Positions 10,859 through 22,748 of a stretch of 64,000 nt of DNA are shown here, piece after piece. The position numbers and the translations under genes are program-made. The notes beneath the pieces were generated by a model. It saw nothing but the letters and a program-made list of their open reading frames with translations. It did no database searches and was not told the DNA's origin. The stretch's first letter is position 1, and each line of letters opens with the position of its first letter. The stretch is from Botryosphaeria dothidea (taxonomy: Eukaryota; Ascomycota; Dothideomycetes; Botryosphaeriales; Botryosphaeriaceae): NCBI GenBank assembly GCA_011503125.2, contig WWBZ02000040.1:3906001-3970000 (forward strand). The letters run 5' to 3'.

Positions 10859-13630
10859 TCTTCCGATGAAGAGCGGGCAGGACGAGGAGACGCAGGCGAA
10901 ACAGAGCTCGAACTGCCGCCGTCGCCGTCGCCGGGGCTGCCAGACGGCTGGGCGGTGCGCGCGCGACGCTGGCCGGGCAGCAGCGCCCACTCGGGCGCCG
11001 GCGAGTAGTGCGAGCCGTCGGAGGGAGAGGAGGCGTTGGGCTTGCCGTCGCCGCTGCCGGTCGCCACCTGGCGGACTGGCGTCTGATGGCCTGGGGAGGC
11101 GCGGGCGGCCTGCTGGGTCGGCGCCACGCCGCCTTCCTCCTCGCCTCCGTCCGACGACCACTCCGAGCTTGGCGCCTCGTTGTCGTCGATCGTGATGGCG
11201 TTCCGGGGGGAGCTGCCGGCGGCCGGTGGGGCGGCGGTCGTCGGACTAGGGGCTGGGGCGGGAGCAGGGGCGGGAGCGCTGGTGACCGGGCGGGCGTGTT
11301 GCGGGTTGCTGGCGTGCCACCGGTCGCCCCAGCTCTTGATCTCGGAAACCGCCCTGGCCAGGTAGGCCTTCTGCTGCTCCTCTGACAGCGGTTGGCGGGC
11401 TTGCGAGGAGGAAGAGGAGGTGGAGGTGGTGGTAATGGAGTCTGCTAGTCGGGCACGCTTCGGGGCGACTGGAGACGGATCTTGCGCCTCTCTGCTGGTG
11501 TCCTCGTCTGCGTCGCGAGAACGCTTCCTCTTGGGTACTCGGGTGTGATGTGGTTGTGGCTGCGGTTGCGGCTGCCACTGCGGTTGCGACTGCAGGGGGC
11601 GCTGAGCCTGGGAGCTCTGCACTTGGGAGTTTTGAGGGTGGCGACGCTCCTGCTGCTGCTGCTGGGGCACCGGCGACTTAGAAGGAGGGTCTAGAGGACG
11701 GTGCTGTGGACGGTACGAATTCCGGCCCGTGGTGGTGTTGGACCGAGAAGCTGAAGGCCGCAGCCTACGTACAGAAGAGGGCGGGGCTGGGGCTGGAGCG
11801 GTGGTGACGGTGGATGAAGGGCCTGTCTTCAAACGCTTGCTGACAGGATGCCATTCAGGATCCCATCGGCTCTCGTTTCCCTCCTTTTGAGCAGCACGGC
11901 GACGCTTCTGCTTTGCGGGTTCTGCCATTACCTGGTCGTGCCTCAAGTGTATGTGTCGCGCCCCCGTCGTGATGCTGGGGCTGCTGGGCTTAGGGGGTTG
12001 TCTGTTGGAAGCTACAGGATGTTGAAGGGCGTTGAGCACACCTTGCGCAGCTCTGGCGTTGAGGACGGTATCGCTTGGAGGAGACGACAAGGCGGAAGAC
12101 TGGCTACCCTCTTCTAGCATATCTTTGTCGGGTCGCTCGTACGCAGGCTCCGTTGGGCTGCTGATCAGCTCGATTTGCGCGTCTTTTGGCACCTGCCCTC
12201 CTTCTCTGGCCCAGATCCTAAAGTTGTCGACGTAGCTTTGATGCTTGTCCTTATCAGGGTTGTTGATGACAAAAGACTGCTTCCAGAACCTGCTACCATC
12301 GACGCTTATGGATTCAAAGACGTCGTTGAACAACTCGAGACAGTTCTGGAAGACATCGCCGCTCGATTTAGGCGTGCTGGGAACCCTGCCATCCAGCGTC
12401 ATGTACTTTGCTCCCGTGTTGACAAGATCGAGCGCTGCCTGGAGCCATGGCTGCTCCCAACGTCGAATGTTCTTGTACTCGGGCTTTTTGGTGCACCACA
12501 CCAAAACGCCGCCTTCTGCTATCTCTGTGGCGCCATACATGCGGCTCGCCAATTCAAAGCGAACGTTACGCCTGAAGAACGAAAGGTCAGCCGGGGAAAC
12601 GAAAGCCCGATGCTGATGGATCTGAACTTACCAATCCTGATTCTCGGGTTTGCGAAATTCCCTCGTAGTGGCGTAAAGCTGAATACGAGCGACGAAGTTG
12701 TTTATGATTTCAACAACACCGTTATCATTTAGCAATTCAAGGATGTTCTGGGGGTCAGTCTCGATACATTCCACCCAAATATCGATGAAATTCTGCAGAG
12801 GGAAGCCAAAAATATCAACCTCGGGGGAGGTTTCATCGAAGTTGGGCACTTCAGCGGTGATCGAAGTCGAGACCGGCTGCATGTTCATGAGTTCGCAGAA
12901 AAAACCCCTGCCATCTTCGTCATGTACACTCCTCATCGACGCGAGCTTCATTTCCCAGAAAGCAGACTTGAGGAGCTCTGTGGTAAACTCGCAAGCGGTT
13001 GCGAGCTGGTCTTCCATGTCCCAGAAGGGCCTGCCGTCGTCTTCCCCCTTGGATCCGTTGACGATCAGCTGCACACAGGCCAGCTCCCAAACCTCTTCCC
13101 AGGTGCAGCAGACCCGGCCGGACTCATCCGTCTGGCGCAGGAGGCCCTGGATGGTCTTGTTCGCAAGTTGCTCGAGCTCCTCAGACGCGTGGCCACTGAT
13201 CATGCCGACGAGATCCTCTCGCATGGCCTCCCTATACCGGGTGAGATCCGTATGCGCGGTGGAGAAATGTGACCAGTGGCACTTACCATATGTCCAGGTT
13301 CTCGTAGTTGACATCCCTCTTCTTCTTCTTAGGCTTCGCCGCCTCTAGCTCCTCCTTGATTTCTCCAGCCGTCTCGTAGTATTCTTTCTGGAAGTCTTTG
13401 CCCTGCTTGGAGAAGAAGCCCCAACCCCAAGACTTGAAGATCGTGCCGATTTCCTTGCTCAGGAGCCACCTAGTCAGATTCTCTGGCATATGGTTGAGAA
13501 CATTTGCCCAGATACGTGAGATCTCGGAATGATCGAAGGGAAGCGCAAAGTCGGGGTTCTTCTTGCTCCTCTTAGATCTGCGAGGCTGCTCGGGAGCGTC
13601 GCGCTTGCGTGCGTGATTGGTGCCTGCCAT
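10072..13630 (-). CDS. Large low-complexity protein with C-terminal coiled coil, function unknown
   Basis: Three exons on the minus strand, 13630-13287, 13231-12632 and 12571-10072, give 1147 residues; both introns (55 and 60 bases) interrupt a Trp codon in phase 2 with GTAAGT donors. The first 400 residues are ordered-looking and acidic/aromatic, with no family I recognise. An early basic patch RRSKRSKK suggests nuclear entry. From about 420 to 900 the chain is Pro/Gln/Ser/Ala-rich with basic clusters (AKQKRRRAA, RVPKRKRSRD) and a run of about a dozen Asp/Asn. A heptad-like, Arg/Glu-rich segment (about 950-1060) should form a coiled coil. The final 75 residues read poorly, so the true stop may differ if a last intron was missed. 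Convergent with the DUF1989 gene. I do not know its role; a chromatin or scaffold protein is possible but unsupported. Confidence 0.75.
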
Positions 13631-16600
13631 TTCTGGTGATGTTGAGTTGCAGCTGCACAGAAATGTTCGGTGGATCTTTATTACGAGGTAGGGGTTGCAG
13701 AGGAGGTGCGGAGGAATGGTTTCAGCAGCGGCGGCAATTTGGTCAAGAGTGCGGCGGTGGTGTGGAGTCGCAGTGCGTTGGCAGCGGAGGTTCAGTGTAA
13801 AGGATTTTTGAAAGCCTGGATCAGTTGAGGAACGAGCTAGTGCGACGCGCCGGGGCCATTCAACTCACACGTAGGTGAGTCTTTCAGTCAAAAGTGTCGC
13901 AGATACTTGGCATCGGCCTGTGACGTCGCCTCAGATCCTATGGCGGCCGCAAGACTCAGGGGCTTCAAGCGTTTTCTCATACCAATATACATGTGCTTCT
14001 GAAACAATCCTTTGAGTAGACAAACGAACAAGTCTACACAAGATGATATCCTTGGACGATGTCTTCTTTCAGAGCCTTTGACCGGAGCGCGAAGGACGTC
14101 GACGGAAGAACCATCTCGAACGTCTCGCGCACCATCTCCACCATTCGGTCAGAAGCGTCTTACAAACAAGGCCAGTATACTCTCTGGACTCAAAAATCCC
14201 ATAAAATCTAGTTCTCAAGTCCTCCAGTTGCTGTGCCCACTCAAACTTTTGAAGTGATGTCGGGCGAATGTGGTCTGTGCTTTGCAGCCGTCAACACCAT
14301 TGGAATGTCTCCAAAGCCCATTGAAACTGCGCGCAACCATTACTAAGCCAGAGACTGCATCCCTATCAGATTTGAAATAGAGTCAAACCGGACATACAGA
14401 CACGCAAGCTCCCGGAGCCTCATACGCGGCTCTCCTACCCCTGATGCTACAGTACCATGATCGTCGCTCCGCCCGCGCACCGTTCCGCAAATCTCTCCCC
14501 AACTGGAACGACCATCGCGACGACCAAATACCAGCAACCGATCCTTATCGAACGATCTCCTGAGCTGAGGATCCGCTCAAAACCATCCCTCCATTGAAGG
14601 AGCGGAAGGTTCGCCCGTTGCCCTGTTTGATCGGACGACGAGCAAATCATTATGTGATAGCGAGTTTCCTCAACCTAACGTCCTCAGGCCATCGAAGATA
14701 GCGAATGTCCAAAGCGCATCTTGGCTTCTTGATCGGACCGCTAGAATTCTAGAAATCCCACAATTCGGGAAGTGCTCAGCATCTGCTCGCTCCCGACACG
14801 AATACAATTGGAAAATCCCATAGCTCCGAGCAGCGACGGCATCTATCAGCTCTCCCAAGTGCGTGCCATCCACGCCAATCCCCAGCAGTCCAGCACCGGC
14901 GCAGCTCACCCTCTCAACGCGCCCCCTCCCCCCACAGGAGGAGCAGCAGTTTGCTGCGCCTCGAGTTCCACGTCGCGCACAGCCCGGTCGACCCACAGCC
15001 CAGCAGACCCTTTCCCCCCCTCAAGACCTGCAATATCACACCACCAGCCTCGCTCCTTCGTCACACCGCCCGTGCAGTTACCAACACACCATTTCGATAT
15101 TTGGATATTCGGCAAGCCACGAAGACCGTCCCCATCCATCCATCCAAACCCGCTCCGCTCCGCCCCACCCCGCTCACGTGCCGGCAGGACCGGGCCGCCT
15201 CGCCGTCTTCCCGCTGCGTGTGCGAAGGCGGTTGCGGGGCGCGATGCCGCGGTCTGTATGGCGTCAGCGGCTCTTTGCGCGCGCATGTGCCACGGCGGAG
15301 TTGTTGGAGCCGAAGACAACGAGGTCACGATCTCAAGTTGATGCACTGGAACAGCGGTCCAAGATGCCGAAGAGAGAGAGAGAGGAAGGATGGGGATGGA
15401 GATAATGGGAAGTGTCACGCCACGGGATGGCAGCGCCGTGCTGTAGAGATAAGCTCTGAATGAAAAACAAAATCAATAGTCATCTCGCTGGAGGAATCGA
15501 GGCCCAACTGCACGTCGTGTGAGTCGTAATAAGGCGTGATCAAAAAATACAGGCAGCCGTAGCCAAGGAACCAGGCTGACAACGCCAATGGCAAGGGAAC
15601 CCGCCAAACCCGCGAGAAGATCCGGGCGGATAAAGAGAGTACGAAAGGGCCTCAAAACCTCTCGTCGTCTCAAGGCCCGAAATGCCGGAAGAATGAGAGC
15701 TGGAATGTAGGCAAAAAAAGGCATATACGCAGAACTTGGCGCGCTGACACCGCGCATGTGTATGATGAGCGGAAGTGTTCTTCAGGCGGGCCGTCGCATG
15801 TATATCCCTCTTCCAAAACAGCCTGTGACCGGAAGAATTGTGGGTGGATTTCATCGCGCGACTAGCCAATCGGGACCATCATTGGATAAGCACACGGCGG
15901 CCAGGGTACGCAGAATTAGATACCCACTGCTGCACGCCTGATTCCGCATTCCCTTCTTGAAATCCCGATGGGCTTCGATTTGCGGGTGGCTTTTTCTCCG
16001 ACGCCATCTCAAAACACAAGGGAAGCAAAACATCACTGGCTGCACGTCACACTGGTCGCACGGAAGGGAAAACGGCTTTCTGCAGAGCAGCTGAATGCGG
16101 ATTCTTGATTCTTTTCTTTTGAATACTTAATCTCTCTGTTTCAGGCGAATATGAACAGCGGGTGGTGCCCGCGTATCGCCGAGGATATCTCTTTGAGTGC
16201 TTAAAAAGCACGGTATGCTGCTGCGCTATGGTGTGGGGTATGCTGCGCTCAGAACAATAAAGGAAATGCAGGAAGGAAAAAACAAATGCAAGGAAAATCA
16301 AAACCCAAGGAGAGTAGACGCCGCGCCATGCAAAGTGACGAAATGGTGGATAAAAGTGCATCGACAAAAAGTGTAGTGGGAAAATTGGGGGAGGTTGAGA
16401 AGCAGTTGTGCCACCGTTCCTCATGAAGAAGCGAAATTATGTAGAAGACCAAAAAACTATTTACAGACTGTCAGCAACAATGATTTTTCTCCGCCCGAGA
16501 GCAGTCCAAGATGAAGTTGTAACAACAAAGCTCTCTCCAACGATGGCCAATTCCTCCTCTAACGCTCACGTACTCGTAGAATTGTTGCCTCCACGTTTTT

Positions 16601-16681
16601 TTGCAAAATCAGGAAACATCAAAACGTCATTCCTCATCAAGAGGGGTGTGGAAAAAAAGGTGATCTCCTCCCGCTCTCTTT
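13631..16681. other. 3 kb region without a supportable gene
   Basis: Several short frames overlap and none can be preferred. On the plus strand 14457-14597 reads as a 46-residue peptide and 15756-15941 as a 61-residue basic peptide. On the minus strand three frames are open together between 15480 and 15870, one of them hydrophobic. A GA run sits near 15367-15380. The far end is probably the 3' UTR of the ferric-reductase-like gene. Confidence 0.4.
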
Positions 16682-18586
16682 TTAGTACGTAAACGCCTCC
16701 TCGATGAAGTCCACACTGCCATCATCCACTCTGGCGCGCACGGCTGTCCTGACTCCGTCGGAGAAAGCGCCAGCACCACAAACGGTGACAGCGACGGCAC
16801 CAATGCGCTCCGAGATTTCGCGGTCGATGATGGTCTGGACGTCGCAGCGCCCGGGGAACATCTGGACGGAGCCGGATGTGCTGTTGATTTCCGAGTGGTT
16901 CTTCGGGCGAGTGATGAAGAGGAGGATCTTGAGCACCTCACGGCGACCGGGCATGCGCAAGATCTCATCCATCCAGGGCCGCACCCACTCCAGGCACTCC
17001 GTGTTCGGAATGCTCCAGCAGAGGACGACCTTGCGGGCGGCGACGGTGCCGCCGTGGTAACCGGCGACCAGGTGACGAACGAAGGACGTTTGGTGCGTGA
17101 TACCGACTCCGGCAGCGAAGAGGATGCAAGTGCCGTAGCTGTCGAGCGACTCATGACCGCCGTAAGGGCCCTCGATCATACCGTAGGTAGTGAGGACGCC
17201 CATTGGTTGCGCTTTAGCGCGGTCATACATCTTGCGGGTGAACCCCTCACGTGCACGGCAGACCAGAGAGATACTCTTCATCATCAGGTTCGGCCTTGTG
17301 AGGTCGTAGCCAGGGCTGGTCGTAGGCAGGCCAAGCTTCTCGTCCTCGACGGAAGCAGGCATGTTGTGGTGGTGCGGGCTGGCCCAGGCAACGGAGAATG
17401 GGTGCGAGGCCCAGCCGGAGAGGGACGGCACATACAAGTGGACGTGCGAGCCGGGGCGGTGGTTCCATGAGCGCACCAAGTCGATGGTGACGCGGCAGGC
17501 ATCGTTGGGCAGAGCCTCAATGGTGACCTTGGACATACCGCGGCGCATGCTGACGTTGTACCTGGTGACCTTCCACAAACGGAGCAACCACTCGACGACC
17601 CACATGCCAAGGCAGAGCTTCATCCAGGGGAGCTGGGGAAGGGCGTGGAGATCAACGTGAATCCAGACGCCGACAATGGCGAACGCAACGCCCAGACGGT
17701 GGAAGTTGATGAACGTCTCGTAGAAGGCGTGGCGCAGAGGCGACCAGGCTTGGATGAAGAGGAAGACGAAGAAGGCGGTACCGACCATGCCCCAGGCGTA
17801 AGAGGGCTCGGCGGCAAGGTGCTCGCCAATGGAGCTCCAATTGCCAGCATTGACGGTGTTGATCATCCAACAGAGGGTGTGGACGACGCTCTCGATGATG
17901 ACAACACGGGCGGCCCAACGGTGGAGAAGATTGAACGTGTCGTAGCTCACATGGAGCATCCAGATCAGCGGGTTGTTGCGCAGGGCGAACAGAATGGTCG
18001 GAATGAGGTTGAGGGCGGCCAGCGTGCCGGATCTTCCACGGAGAGCGGCGACGACGGAAGCAGACTCGGAACGGGACCAGGGCAGACACAGACAGTATGC
18101 GACGTTGCTCATGCCATAGACGACGAGGATCAGCATGTGGAAGCGCGAGGGAAGAGTTCCAATGCTGATGGCAGAGGACAGGCGGATCTCCTCGTTGTGG
18201 CGCTTCTTCCAGAGCGGGGCGTAGATGATGTGCTTCTTGAGCCAAGGAACCAGGGTGGTTTGGTTGTGGCGCCAGTAGACCTGTCTGTGAGCAGTGCCCA
18301 TGGTTGAGACATGACGCAGGTGAGAGTTGTACATGCGCATGAAACGGATGATGAGGGTCATGCCGATGATGCAGCCGAAGCAACCCAGGAAGACGTCGAC
18401 CCACAGGTAGTTGCCTGTCTGGTCGACGCCGGTCAGGCCATGGGAGAAGGCGAAAGGATCCTTGTCGGTGTCGACGACATCGGAGAGGCCACGCTTGACG
18501 GCGGCGGTCCAGGAATGTTCTTCTTGCATAGCTCCAGGCAATGCGGGTTGTTGCTGGGGGGACTGGTGTTGTTGTGGAACGGACAA
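16682..18586 (-). CDS. Ferric-reductase-like transmembrane protein (FRE/NOX superfamily)
   Basis: Single exon of 634 residues. Predicted to move electrons from NAD(P)H through FAD and two membrane haems to an extracellular acceptor such as Fe(III) or Cu(II). An N-terminal segment YLWVDVFLGCFGCIIGMTLI is the first membrane helix; further helices follow to about residue 360. Two His pairs typical of haem ligation are seen: HVSYDTFNLLHRWAARVV with a following ESVVH, and NFHRLGVAFAIVGVWIH. The cytoplasmic half has the FAD motif HPFSVAW and the nucleotide motif FAAGVGIT, then VTVCGAGAF near the C-terminus. Start at 18586 chosen as the first ATG before the Gln-rich leader; downstream ATGs are possible. 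No GATA-type SreA site (ATCWGATAA) was found nearby, so iron regulation is not shown. Substrate is inference. Confidence 0.9.
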   Translation of the reverse strand: MSVPQQHQSPQQQPALPGAMQEEHSWTAAVKRGLSDVVDTDKDPFAFSHGLTGVDQTGNYLWVDVFLGCFGCIIGMTLIIRFMRMYNSHLRHVSTMGTAHRQVYWRHNQTTLVPWLKKHIIYAPLWKKRHNEEIRLSSAISIGTLPSRFHMLILVVYGMSNVAYCLCLPWSRSESASVVAALRGRSGTLAALNLIPTILFALRNNPLIWMLHVSYDTFNLLHRWAARVVIIESVVHTLCWMINTVNAGNWSSIGEHLAAEPSYAWGMVGTAFFVFLFIQAWSPLRHAFYETFINFHRLGVAFAIVGVWIHVDLHALPQLPWMKLCLGMWVVEWLLRLWKVTRYNVSMRRGMSKVTIEALPNDACRVTIDLVRSWNHRPGSHVHLYVPSLSGWASHPFSVAWASPHHHNMPASVEDEKLGLPTTSPGYDLTRPNLMMKSISLVCRAREGFTRKMYDRAKAQPMGVLTTYGMIEGPYGGHESLDSYGTCILFAAGVGITHQTSFVRHLVAGYHGGTVAARKVVLCWSIPNTECLEWVRPWMDEILRMPGRREVLKILLFITRPKNHSEINSTSGSVQMFPGRCDVQTIIDREISERIGAVAVTVCGAGAFSDGVRTAVRARVDDGSVDFIEEAFTY

Positions 18587-21500
18587 AGGAACCCGGACTC
18601 GTGGCTACGCGTCGAACCGTGTCGCAGTAGGGGTTGTCGAGGTCCTGAGGCCCTGGGTCCTGGAAACGATTGTGGAGTTCAGAACGCACCAGGCGTCGAG
18701 TAATGCAGAGCGAGTAAGGAGTGGTCGGGGTAAGGAAAAGGCAGAGGGAGAGGTTGACAGCGTTGGTTTTGAAGGGCGGCCGAGAGTGAGGCTATTGGAA
18801 CAATGCTATCTATGTCTATTCAGAACCATGACAATGGGCATTGTCTTGCAGCAAAGTGATCCGGAAGGCGGAGTGAGGTGCGGTGTCGCGGCGTCAGGTG
18901 AGTGTGGACTGTCGGGGGGGGGGGGGTCGGGGTGAGGCGCGTCGCGGGCGGATTTGCAGCGGGCAGTGGACGGGAGATATCCAAAGAGGCGGGGGATTGC
19001 GATCGTCAAGTGATGTCAACGCCAGGAGTCGGGCCTTCGTGGTGGGAGGCGAGGGAGCAGTGGGATAAAGTCACCAGCGGCCGGCGTGTGGTGGTGCGAG
19101 GAAGGGGCGGTCGTGGCAGCAACGAGGGTGGAAACGACCGTGAAGTTTCAGAAACGAAGAAAAACGAGGCACCTGGACTGGAGAAGAGGCGAACAGAAGG
19201 GGAGAAAGGAGGGCGCGGGAGGGTGTTTATGGGCGCAGGCTCTGGCCGGTGCATTGGCAGCCAATCAAGCGGGCAAGACCGCGCGCCTTGATGCATTGCA
19301 GAGCCGCCGCGCCACAGCAGCAGCGCGCGGGTTTCATGGACTCCCCTTGTCGTACCACCGTCTCCCGACCGTGCGCCGACGGCGGAGCTCACGCCATGCG
19401 TCTTCTGGAAGAGACTGGCTGGCCGGAGATCGTCGCATGCTCCGGCCGGCCACATAGGGACGGAGGTGGGCGGGGGTGTTTGGTTTGGAGGTTTCAGGCG
19501 GGCGCCGCTGCGGGTAGCGATAGGCTGCCCGCGCCTGTTGTTCCTGCAGCGCTGCCAAACGCCCGCCCACTCAGTGCGCTTGCCTGGCCCAAGCCTCAGC
19601 CACGAGCTTGGCCTTGACACGCTCTCCACCACCCACGCCGCCCTGCCGACCTGGCTCCGCCGGCAGCCAGCCCAAGAGCCCGCCGGCAGCCAGCTGAGCA
19701 AAACCAGACCGCTCGCCTGCCCAGCCAGTCCCTCGCCTCGACTGCCTGCTGCGCGCGCTGGCTCTCTCCGGCGCGCCGCGCCAGGCTGCAGCACGCGCGC
19801 AAGCGTGAAACGCCCCGACGAAAAAAATCCCGTTCCTGGCCTGCGCCCCTGTGTCGATCCAGCCTGTCCAGCGCCCTCCCCTCCCTCTCCACGTCCTCCC
19901 GCACCTGTCACCACCACAGACAAGCCTTTGAGACGAAACAACTCTATCCACCCGACGGGCTCTCGCCAGTCTCTCGGACTGCCCGCGTGGCCGCTTTCTG
20001 TCCGCGCCGCCCCGCCGCAGGATCGCGCCCTCCCCCATCATCTCTCTTATCGGCAATTGCATATACGTGCGACGCTTATACGGGCGCCGTGCTGGAAGAG
20101 GAAGAAGGCGGTGGAGTCGCATGCCGCCTGCCCGCCCACGCCGCCGCTTGCTTCGCCTTCCGAAACGCCTCGCCCTCTCCGCTAGCTGTCCGCCACGCCG
20201 TGAATCCGCCCGCCCAGCGTCGCCTATCCGCTCGCTGTCATTCGGGCCCGCCGACTACCCGAACACTCGAGACAAGCCTTGGTCTGATCACCATCGCTTG
20301 CACGCTTTTGCCAGATTGTGTGCAAAAATTGCCCGTCTTGGCTGGACCTGGCCCCCCCAAAAGTGCTGCTTTCGGCGCCCCCCTTCGCTCCACCAATCAC
20401 CACAGCCCTCTCCATCCATCCCGTGACTACGCCCGCACCGGTTCTCGCCGCGCCTGCTGCTCCAGAAATGTTCGGCTGAGCGACACACATCCCTCCAGCT
20501 CCCAGTGTTACTTGCAGCATAACACTGGAGCCGTGGTTGGCCCTCCCGCAAGACCGACACCAACGTCCCGTGCTTGCCGTGGTCAACGCTGTAATTTCCC
20601 GTCCCACGGTAAACCCGCCTCTTCGCGCCCCGCCGGGGACCACTCTGCATCTTCAGACGTTCGATCTTGCTGCAGAAAATGCACGTCCGCTGGTTATCTG
20701 CACCTTGCTCTGCTGTCGATACTTCGATATTAACTGTACCCGCCACTGCTGCCGTCAATGCCAAGCGGAGCACCCCTCCGTGGGGCTAATGAGATACAGT
20801 CACAGCTTTGGCCTCGCAGGAGAGACTGGAACACCACACCGCTCAGCCTCTCCAAGACAATTGGAGTGCTGTGGCGGGCGTGGGCGTCCTGTAGCCATCC
20901 GCGCCCAGCTCGGCATCATCGTCATTCCGTTTAACCCAGCAGAACACACTGCTTCGATGACATCTCCAGAGCCCTGTCGAGCTCCCCCACCTTCACTCCA
21001 CCAACGGAGCAAGCACCGTGGCAGGCTCCACGATAAGGCAGATAGCCGTGGAACACCAAACAATGAAGGTGCCGGGTGAATTGATCTAGAACAAGGGTGC
21101 ATGAATTTGCAGAGAGATTTAAAATTAGCTGCACTCTCGCTTCTGTCGGGCCATGACCGTTTCGATCGCCGATGTGGATCGCTTTCAGGGTGCGTGTCTC
21201 AGCTTTTCGGGTGCTTCCGAGCCAAACAACACCAAAACAATTGCAATATTGGAGGCGTCTATTGCAAATGTGGGTGCAATCAGGACAAACAAGGTGATGG
21301 GTGTCAAGGTGCGTATCTACAAGCGAGGGCACGATTGACGTCGCGCCCATTCCGTCCACGTGGTGGTGGTGGTGGTGGTGTGAATGTCAGTCAGATCAGC
21401 GCCTGCGATTCTTCTTCGGACGGGTAGATGTTCCGTGTTTCCTAGCATGTTCCTTATTGTTATCCTCTATTCTCACAACCTCACCTGTCAATCTGCACAT

Positions 21501-22598
21501 TCCTGCATCGCCTCAAGCAACTTCCACGCCTCGCCGTTACGACGCCCGTGCAAGCATGCTGTGCCTTACGACAGCATGTCGGACACTTGGCCGGAATCGA
21601 TCCTCTGACTGTCGGATTTATCCTGCAGTTTCTTCCGCTGCGAAACACCGTTGCGACGCGGCAGTTTACTCATCCTGTGGTCAGCGCTTGGCTATCAATT
21701 GCTGTTACCGGCGAGTTCCGACAGTGAAATAGCCCCACTCAAACGCAATCCTCCGTGTGAAATTACTAGCGCCCTCATCTGGAAACTCAAGACCTTCTTC
21801 ATTTTTTTTTTTTTTGCGAATGCATATCCTTCCGTGGTGTGCTACCATGGTCATTTCATACGTGCATGCCTCACGCTATCGACATGTTGTACTACCAATG
21901 CTTATCCGCTTTTGCTCCGACTATAAATAGCCGGGTCGAGAGGGCGACTAGCGATGCACGGGTACGCAAAAGCGACAAAATGTCGGCGAGGATCTTCGTA
22001 CCGCGTACCGCGAGATTGATTGACCCACCAGGGCTACGAATCCAACACCGCCGAGTTACCCGATCGGGGGGCGCGCTTTGGGTCAAGAGAATTTTCTTGG
22101 AGACAAGAGCTCGCTTGTTCAGATACGAGTTGCCTTTTCCTCCCGCTTACAATAGGAATGGAGGATGGCTTGTCGGCTTGGAGGCTGAAACTCCCCAGAC
22201 GCCGCCCTCCGTCGGCGTTGCTTCTAGATACATATGCGCCGCCACCTCCCTTATGATCTTGTGCGACCGTTCGCGGCTTTCGGTAATACTAGCGCTTTCT
22301 TTTGGCGGTTCTGGGCGTTGTTCGGTAAGATAGCGCAACGGCCTGCCAAGTGCGATAGAATGGTCTTTCATTTTCATTTAATTCCTCGTGGTCTCACTTT
22401 TTTTTTTTTTTTTGAGATATTTCGTGGTAAGAATGCAATACAATGATATTCTCCTAATGATGCTCCTCTTCTTGTACTCTCCGCTGTGTGCTCACTTCCT
22501 CTGCCTTCAAGCTTCACCCCTCGCTCAACTCCTTTACCTTCAATGGGTATAACTCTAACTCCTCTTCTCTTCCTTCTCTCTCTACGCACATGTCGCGT
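18587..22598. other. 4 kb GC-rich region with no supportable gene
   Basis: Long overlapping frames occur on both strands between 19000 and 20800, as expected where stop codons are rare, but none has a recognisable domain. Plus-strand CT-rich stretches (about 19850-20450) look like promoter or leader sequence without a following gene. A Cys-rich 108-residue frame starts at 21101 (plus) and overlaps other open frames. A poly-G run lies at about 18916-18927. Confidence 0.45.
21360..21381. repeat. (GTG)n microsatellite
   Basis: About seven GTG units in an intergenic stretch. Confidence 0.8.
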
Positions 22599-22748
22599 TT
22601 AGTAGATGCAGGTAGAACACCTGAAGTGGCCGCAATTTGCGCATTATGGGCCAAGATCGGCGGGCCAGTATCCTTAGCAAGCGCAGCAAGTCCAATCTTC
22701 AGTGTAGCGGTCGACCGGACCAGAAGAAGAGGGCTGGATTTGGGCCAT
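22599..22748 (-). pseudogene. Small zinc-ribbon-like protein gene broken by two in-frame TAA codons
   Basis: From ATG 22748 one frame of 50 codons reads a Ser-rich start, then DRYTEDWTCCAC, then TAA (22674-22676), then GYWPADLGP, TAA (22644-22646), then CANCGHFRCSTC before the final stop at 22599-22601. The pattern W-x-C-C-x-C ... C-x2-C-G-H-x-R-C-x2-C matches a very common class of small fungal proteins with a putative zinc ribbon and unknown role. Both premature codons would arise from CAA by a single C-to-T change in a CpA context, the preferred target of repeat-induced point mutation. Downstream Cys codons are all kept, so the inactivation looks recent, or the stops are read through or edited. 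Confidence 0.55.

Noticed and set aside
14906..15418. Mitochondrial-like N-terminus (minus) and Pro-rich frames (plus)
   Set aside because: Competing frames in a promoter-like GC/CT-rich stretch; no splice-supported extension.
15473..15869. Hydrophobic 94-codon minus frame resembling a membrane protein
   Set aside because: All three minus frames are open together here and each looks equally protein-like, so none can be chosen.
19987..20733. 248-codon plus-strand frame in the GC-rich desert
   Set aside because: No ATG start of good context, no domain, and other frames are open over the same bases.
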